Part shown: positions 56,001 through 64,000 of the stretch, one piece after another
Numbering within the stretch: the first letter of the stretch is position 1
Layout: every line of letters starts with the position of its first letter
NCBI GenBank assembly: GCA_947396885.1
Contig: OX377202.1
Coordinates: 1 to 64,000 of the forward strand
Direction: 5' to 3'
Source: Heligmosomoides polygyrus polygyrus
Taxonomy: Eukaryota > Nematoda > Chromadorea > Rhabditida > Heligmosomidae
DNA length: 64,000 nt
Program-made: the position numbers and the translations under genes
The notes under the pieces: model-generated
Database searches by the model: none
What the model saw: the letters and a program-made list of their open reading frames with translations, nothing else
What the model was told of the DNA's origin: nothing

Positions 56001-59000
56001 CGTCGTCAGCGCAGGCTCGGCTTAGCTTGTGCTCGTCCCCGAGGGGAAATTGTCAAAAAATCAGTTTTTCCGAATTTGGTCGTGATTGATACCGTTCGAT
56101 AGAGCTTTTCAAGCTGAACAGAATAGTATCATTGCTAACGTCGAGTACTGAAATATGGGCAGGCAAAGGGCGGAAGAAGCTTCAGCCGCTAAGTCCGTCG
56201 CCTGAAAACGGCAGCTTGGGTTAAGGCAATATAGGAAGGTGGAGAGTTGTGATCATGTCGGTGTGAAGAACCTTAACAACTCTGCTCACCTTCGCATTTT
56301 CGGGATGATAGCTTTCCGGGTCTCACCGCAGTGGTCGACTGAATTCGGAAAAAATCCTGTCACTCAAGCCTAACCTGCATATTCGCACCGCTATAACTTT
56401 GCCCGTTCTCAAGCTACGTCGCTGCGCTTTAGAGCGCTACTAGACCTTCTTACTTTCTACAAAACCCACAAGCTGTAACCGGAAGGATTAAAGCTTGACG
56501 GAGTTGTTGTGCTCCAAACACGCCCGCGCGTGTAATTTGGCACATCAGCGGTCGATATTCTCCGCGCCCTTATTCTCTCAGATTACACTTCTCGCTGCTA
56601 TAGATAAAACCGTTCAATTGGATATCAAAAGCTCTATCGAATGGTTCCCAACGTGGCGAAATTTGAAAATATTGGTTTTCTGTGACGTCGTCGTCAGTGC
56701 AGGCTCGGCTTAGCTTGTGCTCGTCCCCGAGGGGAAATTGTCAAAAAATCAGTTTTTCCGAATTTGGTCGTGATTAATACCGTTCGATAGAGCTTTTCAA
56801 GCTAAACAGAACCGTATCACAGCTAGCGTCGAGTACTGAAAAATGGGCAAGCAAAGGGCGGAAGAACCTTCAGCCGCTAAGTCCGTCGCCCTAAAACGGC
56901 AGCTTGGGTTAAGGCAATATAGGAAGGTGGAGAGTTGTGATCATGTCGGTGTGAAGAACCTTCACAACTCTGCTCACCTTCGCATTTTCGGGCTGATAGC
57001 TTTCCGGGTCTCACCGCAGTGGTCGACTGAATTCGGAAAAAATCCTGTCACTCAAGCCTAACCTGCATATTCGCACCGCTATAACTTTGCCCGTTCTCAA
57101 GCTACGTCGCTGTGCTTTAGCGCACTCGTAGAACATTTTACTGACTACAAAACCCACAAGCTGTAGCCAAAAAGATTCAAGCTTTACGGAGTTGTTGTGC
57201 TCCAAACACGCCCGCGCGTGTAATTTGGCACATCAGCGGTCGATATTCTCCGCGCCCTTACTCGCTCAGATTACACTTCTCGCTACTATAAATGAAACCG
57301 TTCAATTGGATATCAAAAGCTCTATCGAATGGTTCCCAACATGGCGAAATTTGAAAATATTGGTTTTCTGTGACGTCGTCGTCAGCGCAGGCTCGGCTTA
57401 GCTCGTGCTCGTCCCCGAGGGGAAATTGTCAAAAAATCAGTTTTTCCGAAATTGGTCGTGATTGACACCGTTCGATAGAACTTTTCAAGCCGAACAGAAT
57501 CGTATCACAGCTAGCCTCGATTACTGAAATGTGGGCAAGCAAAGGGCGGAAGAAGCTTCAGCCGCTAAGTCCGTCGCCCTAAAACGGCAGCTTGGGTTAA
57601 GGCAATATAGGAAGGTGTAGAGTTGTGATCATGTCGGTGTGAAGAACCTTCACAACTCTGCTCACCTTCGCATTTTCGGGATGATAGCTTTCCGGGTCTC
57701 ACCGCAGTGGTCGACTGAATTCGGAAAAAATCCTGTCACTCAAGCCTAACCTGCATATTCGCACCGCTATAACTTTGCCCGTTCTCAAGCTACGTCGCTG
57801 CGCTTTAGAGCGCTACTAGATCTTCTTACTTTCTACAAAACCCACAAGCTGTAACCGGAAGGATTAAAGCTTGACGGAGTTGTTGTGCTCCAAACACGCC
57901 CGCGCGTGTAATTTGGCACATCAGCGGTCGATATTCTCCGCGCCCTTATTCTCTCAGATTACACTTCTCGCTGCTATAGATAAAACCGTTCAATTGGATA
58001 TCAAAAGCTCTATCGAATGGTTCCCAACGTGGCGAAATTTGAAAATATTGGTTTTCTGTGACGTCGTCGTCAGTGCAGGCTCGGCTTAGCTTGTGCTCAT
58101 CCCCGAGGGGAAATTGTCAAAAAATCAGTTTTTCCGAAATTGGTCGTGATTGATACCGTTCGATAGAACTTTTCAAGCTGAACAGAATCGTATCACAGCT
58201 AGCGTCGAGTACCGAAATATGGGCAAGCAAAGGGCGGAAGAAGCTTCAGCCGCTAAGTCCGTCGCCCTAAAACGGCAGCTTGGGTTAAGGCAATATAGGA
58301 AGGTGGAGAGTTGTGATCATGTCGGTGTGAAGAACCTTCACAACTCTGCTCACTTTCGCATTTTCGGGCTGATAGCTTTCCGGGTCTCACCGCAGTGGTC
58401 GACTGAATTCGGAAAAAATCCTGTCACTCGAGCCTAACCTGCATATTCGCACCGCTATAACTTTGCCCGTTCTCAAGCTACGTTGCTGTGCTTTAGCGCT
58501 CTCGTAGAACATTTTACTGACAACAAAACCCACAAGCTGTAGCCAAAAGGATTCAAGCTTTACGGAGTTGTTGTGCTCCAAACACGCCCGCGCGTGTAAT
58601 TTGGCACATCAACGGTCGATATTCTCCGCGCCCTTATTCTCTCAGATTACACTTCTCGCTGCTATAGATAAAACCATTCAATTAGATATTAAAAGCTCTA
58701 TTGAATGGTTCCCAACATGGCGAAATTTGAAAATATTGGTTTTCTGTGACGTCGTCGTCAGTGCAGGCTCGGCTTAGCTTGCGCTCATCCCCGAGGGGAA
58801 ATTGTTAAAAAATCAGTTTTTCCGAATTTGGTCGTGATTGATACCGTTCGATAGAGCTTTTCAAGCTGAACAGAATCGTATCATTGCTAGCGTCGAGTAC
58901 TGAAATATGGGCAAGCAAAGGGCGGAAGAAGCTTCAGCCGCTAAGTCCGTCGCCCTAAAACGGCAGCTTGGGTTAAGGCAATATAGGAAGGTGAAGAGTT

Positions 59001-62000
59001 GTGATCATGTCGGTGTGAAGAACCTTCACAACTCTGCTCACCTTCGCATTTTCGGGCTGATAGCTTTCCGGGTCTCACCGCAGTGGTCGACTGAATTCGG
59101 AAAAAATCCTGTCACTCGAGCCTAACCTGCATATTCGCACCGCTATAACTTTGCCCGTTCTCGAGCTACGTTGCTGTGCTTTAGCGCTCTCGTAGAACAT
59201 TTTACTGACAACAAAACCCACAAGCTGTAGCCAAAAGGATTCAAGCTTTACGGAGTTGTTGTGCTCCAAACATGCCCGCGCGTGTAATTTGGCACATCAA
59301 CGGTCGATATTCTCCGCGCCCTTATTCTCTCAGATTACACTTCTCGCTGCTATAGATAAAACCGTTCAATTGGATATCAAAAGCTCTATCGAATGGTTCC
59401 CAACATGGCGAAATTTGAAAATATTGGTTTTCTGTGACGTCGTCGTCAGTGCAGGCTCGGCTTAGCTTGCGCTCATCCCCGAGGGGAAATTGTCAAAAAA
59501 TCAGTTTTTCCGAATTTGGTCGTGATTGATACCGTTCGATAGAGCTTTTCAATCTGAACAGAATCGTATCATTGCTAGCGTCGAGTACTGAAATATGGGC
59601 AAGCAAAGGGCGGAAGAAGCTTCAGCCGCTAAGTCCGTCGCCCTAAAACGGCAGCTTGGGTTAAGGCAATATAGGAAGGTGGAGAGTTGTGATCATGTCG
59701 GTGTGAAGAACCTTCACAACTCTGCTCACCTTCGCATTTTCGGGCTGATAGCTTTCCGGGTCTCACCGCAGTGGTCGACTGAATTCGGAAAAAATCCTGT
59801 CACTCGAGCCTAACCTGCATATTCGCACCGCTATAACTTTGCCCGTTCTCAAGCTACGTCGCTGTGCTTTAGCGCACTCGTAGAACATTTTACTGACAAC
59901 AAAACCCACAAGCTGTAGCCAAAAGGATTCAAGCTTTACGGAGTTGTTGTGCTCCAAACACGCCCGCGCGTGTAATTTGGCACATCAACGGTCGATATTC
60001 TCCGCGCCCTTATTCTCTCAGATTACACTTCTCGCTGCTATAGATAAAACCGTTCAATTGGATATTAAAAGCTCTATCGAATGGTTCCCAACATGGCGAA
60101 ATTTGAAAATATTGGTTTTCTGTGACGTCGTCGTCAGTGCAGGCTCGGCTTAGCTTGCGCTCATCCCCGAGGGGAAATTGTTAAAAAATCAGTTTTTCCG
60201 AATTTGGTCGTGATTGATACCGTTCGATAGAGCTTTTCAAGCTGAACAGAATCGTATCATTGCTAGCGTCGAGTACTGAAATATGGGCAAGCAAAGGGCG
60301 GAAGAAGCTTCAGCCGCTAAGTCCGTCGCCCTAAAACGGCAGCTTGGGTTAAGGCAATATAGGAAGGTGGAGAGTTGTGATCATGTCGGTGTGAAGAACC
60401 TTCACAACTCTGCTCACCTTCGCATTTTCGGGCTGATAGCTTTCCGGGTCTCACCGCAGTGGTCGACTGAATTCGGAAAAAATCCTGTCACTCGAGCCTA
60501 ACCTGCATATTCGCACCGCTATAACTTTGCCCGTTCTCAAGCTACGTCGCTGCGCTTTAGCGCACTCGTAGAACATTTTACTCACTACAAAACCCACAAG
60601 CTGTAGCCAAAAGGATTCAAGCTTTACGGAGTTGTTGTGCTCCAAACATGCCCGCGCGTGTAATTTGGCACATCAGCGGTCGATATTCTCCGCGCCCTTA
60701 CTCGCTCAGATTACACTTCTCGCTACTATAAATGAAACCGTTCAATTGGATATCAAAAGCTCTATCGAACGGTTCCCAACATGGCGAAGTTTGAAAATAT
60801 TGGTTTTCTGTGACGTCGTCGTCAGTGCAGGCTCGGCTTAGCTTGCGCTCATCCCCGAGGGGAAATTGTTAAAAAATCAGTTTTTCCGAATTTGGTCGTG
60901 ATTGATACCGTTCGATAGAGCTTTTCAAGCTGAACAGAATCGTATCATTGCTAGCGTCGAGTACTGAAATATGGGCAAGCAAAGGGCGGAAGAAGCTTCA
61001 GCCGCTAAGTCCGTCGCCCTAAAACGGCAGCTTGGGTTAAGGCAATATAGGAAGGTGGAGAGTTGTGATCATGTCGGTGTGAAGAACCTTCACAACTCTG
61101 CACAACAACGCATTTTTGGGCTGATAGCTTTCCGGCTCTCACCGCAGTGGTCGACTGAATTCGGAAAGAATCCTGTCACTCAAGCCTAACCTGCATATTC
61201 GCACCGCTATAACTTTGCTCGTTCTCAAGCTACGTCGCTGTGCTTTAGCGCGCTCGTAGAACATTTTACTGACTACAAAACCCACAAGCTGTAGCCAGAA
61301 GGATTCAAGCTTTACGGAGTTGTTGCGCTTCAAACATGCCCGCGCGTGTAATTTGACACATCAGCGGTCGATATTCTCCGCGCCCTTACTCGCTCAGATT
61401 ACACTTCTCGCTACTATAAATGAAACCGTTCAATTGGATATCAAAAGCTCTATCGAACGGTTCCCAACATGGCGAAGTTTGAAAATATTGGTTTTCTGTG
61501 ACGTCGTCGTCAGCGCAGGCTCGGCTTAGCTTGCGCTAATCTCCGAGGGGAAATTGTCAAAAAATCAGTTTTTCCGAATTTGGTCGTGATTAATACCGTT
61601 CGATAGAGCTTTTCAAGCTAAACAGAATCGTATCACAGCTAGCGTCGAGTACTGAAATATGGGCAGGCAAAGGGCGGAAGAAGCTTCAGCCGCTAAGTCC
61701 GTCGCCTGAAAACGGCAGCTTGGGTTAAGGCAATATAGGAAGGTGGAGAGTTGTGATCATGTCGGTGTGAAGAACCTTAACAACTCTGCTCACCTTCGCA
61801 TTTTCGGGATGATAGCTTTCCGGGTCTCACCGCAGTGGTCGACTGAATTCGGAAAAAATCCTGTCACTCAAGCCTAACCTGCATATTCGCACCGCTATAA
61901 CTTTGCCCGTTCTCAAGCTACGTCGCTGCGCTTTAGCGCACTCGTAGAACATTTTACTCACTACAAAACCCACAAGCTGTAGCCAAAAGGATTCAAGCTT

Positions 62001-62346
62001 TACGGAGTTGTTGTGCTCCAAACATGCCCGCGCGTGTAATTTGGCACATCAGCGGTCGATATTCTCCGCGCCCTTACTCGCTCAGATTACACTTCTCGCT
62101 ACTATAAATGAAACCGTTCAATTGGATATCAAAAGCTCTATCGAACGGTTCCCAACATGGCGAAGTTTGAAAATATTGGTTTTCTGTGACGTCGTCGTCA
62201 GCGCAGGCTCGGCTTAGCTTGCGCTAATCTCCGAGGGGAAATTGTCAAAAAATCAGTTTTTCCGAATTTGGTCGTGATTAATACCGTTCGATAGAGCTTT
62301 TCAAGCTAAACAGAATCGTATCACAGCTAGCGTCGAGTACTGAAAT

Positions 62347-63114
62347 ATGGGCAGGCAAAGGGCGGAAGAAGCTTCAGCCGCTAAGTCCGTCGCCCTAAAA
62401 CGGAAGCTTGGGTTAAGGCAATATAGGAAGGTGGAGAGTTGTGATCATGTCGGTGTGAAGAGCCTTCACAACTCTGCACAACAACGCATTTTTCGGCCGC
62501 TAGCTTTCCGCGTCTCACCGCAGTGGTCGACTGAATTCGGAAAAAATCCTGTCACTCAAGCCTAACCTGCATATTCGCGCCGCTATAACTTTGCCCGTTC
62601 TCAAGCTACGTCGCTGCGCTTTGGAGCGCTACTAGACCTTCTTACTTTCTACAGGGGAAATTGTCAAAAAATCAGTTTTTCCGAATTTGGTCGTGATTAA
62701 TACCGTTCGATAGAGCTTTTCAAGCTAAACAGAATCGTATCATTGCTAGCGTCGAGTACTGAAATATGGGCAAGCAAAGGGCGGAAGAAGCTTCAGCCGC
62801 TAAGTCCGTCGCCCTAAAACGGCAGCTTGGGTTAAGGCAATATAGGAAGGTGGAGAGTTGTGATCATGTCGGTGTGAAGAACCTTCACAACTCTGCTCAC
62901 CTTCGCATTTTCGGGCTGATAGCTTTCCGGGTCTCACCGCAGTGGTCGACTGAATTCGGAAAAAATCCTGTCACTCGAGCCTAACCTGCATATTCGCACC
63001 GCTATAACTTTGCCCGTTCTCAAGCTACGTTGCTGTGCTTTAGCGTTCTCGTAGAACATTTTACTCACTACAAATCCCACAAGCTGTAGCCAAAAGGATT
63101 CAAGCTTTACGGAG
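62347..63114 (+). repeat. Truncated satellite unit, same breakpoint
   Basis: At 62653-62654 TTTCTACA joins GGGGAAATTGTC. As at 52604, the preceding unit has the GCACAACAACGC and CCGCTAGC variants, so the two are close relatives. Confidence 0.9.
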
Positions 63115-64000
63115 TTGTTGTGCTCCAAACATGCCCGCGCGTGTAATTTGGCACATCAACGGTCGATATTCTCCGCGCCCTTATTCTCTCAGATTACACT
63201 TCTCGCTGCTATAGATAAAACCGTTCAATTGGATATCAAAAGCTCTATCGAATGGTTCCCAACATGGCGAAATTTGAAAAAATTGGTTTTCTGTGACGTC
63301 GTCGTCAGTGCAGGCTCGGCTTAGCTTGTGCTCATCCCCGAGGGGAAATTGTCAAAAAATCAGTTTTTCCGAATTTGGTCGTGATTGATACCGTTCGATA
63401 GAGCTTTTCAAGCTGAACAGAATCGTATCATTGCTAGCGTCGAGTACTGAAATATGGGCAAGCAAAGGGCGGAAGAATCTTCAGCCGCTAAGTCCGTCGC
63501 CCTAAAACGGCAGCTTGGGTTAAGGCAATATAGGAAGGTGGAGAGTTGTGATCATGTCGGTGTGAAGAACCTTCACAACTCTGCACAACAACGCATTTTT
63601 GGGCTGATAGCTTTCCGGCTCTCACCGCAGTGGTCGACTGAATTCGGAAAGAATCCTGTCACTCAAGCCTAACCTGCATATTCGCACCGCTATAACTTTG
63701 CTCGTTCTCAAGCTACGTCGCTGTGCTTTAGCGCGCTCGTAGAACATTTTACTGACTACAAAACCCACAAGCTGTAGCCAGAAGGATTCAAGCTTTACGG
63801 AGTTGTTGCGCTTCAAACATGCCCGCGCGTGTAATTTGACACATCAGCGGTCGATATTCTCCGCGCCCTTACTCGCTCAGATTACACTTCTCGCTACTAT
63901 AAATGAAACCGTTCAATTGGATATCAAAAGCTCTATCGAACGGTTCCCAACATGGCGAAGTTTGAAAATATTGGTTTTCTGTGACGTCGTCGTCAGCGCA

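Larger units (their letters stand above)
23800..64000 (+). repeat. Subtelomeric satellite array, ~687-bp unit, ~60 copies
   Basis: Head-to-tail repeats of about 687 bp run from near 23800 to the end of the window and continue beyond. Landmarks recur every 685-688 bp, for example GCGAAATTTGAAAATATTGG, CCCCGAGGGGAAATTGTC, AAACGGCAGCTTGGG and TTGATTCAAGCTTTACGGAG-like words. The first unit (23800-24330) is the most diverged, as usual at an array edge. Two variants of one segment alternate in places: CTTTAGCGCACTCGTAGAACA and CTTTGGAGAGCTACTAGACC. Each unit has a 72-codon and a 69-72-codon + frame and often a 64-codon minus frame. These vary mostly at replacement sites, and some copies carry a stop (GTCGCCTGA at 53446, 54134, 55510, 56198, 61702) or a frame-changing deletion, so they are not called as genes. 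Confidence 0.95.

Noticed and set aside
24672..63672. Recurrent 72-codon (MGKQRAEE...) and 69-72-codon (...SKHARACN...) plus-strand frames, one pair per satellite unit, as a multigene family of small proteins
   Set aside because: Differences between units fall mainly at replacement positions (for example GCT/CCT/TCT/ACT at one codon). Five units carry TGA in the first frame, several change frame through a short deletion, some lose the ATG, and no splice, signal peptide or domain is visible. Fortuitous frames in a satellite explain them.
24840..63816. 64-codon minus-strand frame (MERNNSVKLES...) repeated in many units
   Set aside because: It overlaps the plus-strand frames, is absent from all units with the alternative CTTTGGAGAGC segment, and shows no constraint.
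23800..64000. Tandem array as a 5S rRNA, spliced-leader RNA or histone cluster
   Set aside because: No 5S internal promoter or SL1-type sequence was found in a unit on either strand, and no histone-like protein is encoded.

Overview
This window is the left end of a nematode chromosome. It opens with 4.4 kb of uninterrupted CCTAAG, the C-rich strand of the nematode telomere repeat TTAGGC. The retroelements resemble those of clade V strongylids, particularly hookworm-type RTE elements and a Penelope-like element. That placement rests on recalled family resemblance, so the species is left open.

Layout. 1-4414 is telomere. 4415-5010 is a 25-bp telomere-derived minisatellite. 5011-6855 holds two diverged copies of an ~0.8 kb subtelomeric cassette, each headed on its telomeric side by a telomere-like tract; the second tract, at 5797-6021, has a 43-bp period. 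6856-23799 is a gene-poor zone of transposon debris. It contains a nearly intact RTE retrotransposon with a 16-bp target duplication, three related foldback MITEs, a degenerate LINE with an ATTT tail, a dead full-length mariner, a Penelope-like fragment with a hammerhead-like motif, an RTE remnant duplicated in inverted orientation, a four-member dispersed repeat family and three poly-G runs. One unidentified host-like gene fragment (three exons on the minus strand, 13203-14127) lies inside it. 23800-64000 is a head-to-tail satellite of about 60 units of ~687 bp that continues past the window.

The main structural result is the nested history of the satellite. A 1,375-bp dimer, a 4,121-bp hexamer and a 10,719-bp block have each been tandemly duplicated, with no difference seen between copies by eye. 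Four truncated units share one deletion breakpoint. The short reading frames that recur in each unit look fortuitous: they vary at replacement sites and are broken in several copies.

No rRNA, canonical tRNA, spliced-leader RNA or CRISPR was recognised. The only long reading frame is the reverse transcriptase of the RTE element. The region reads as chromosome-end architecture (telomere, telomere-like cassettes, retroelement graveyard, satellite) and not as a gene neighbourhood.
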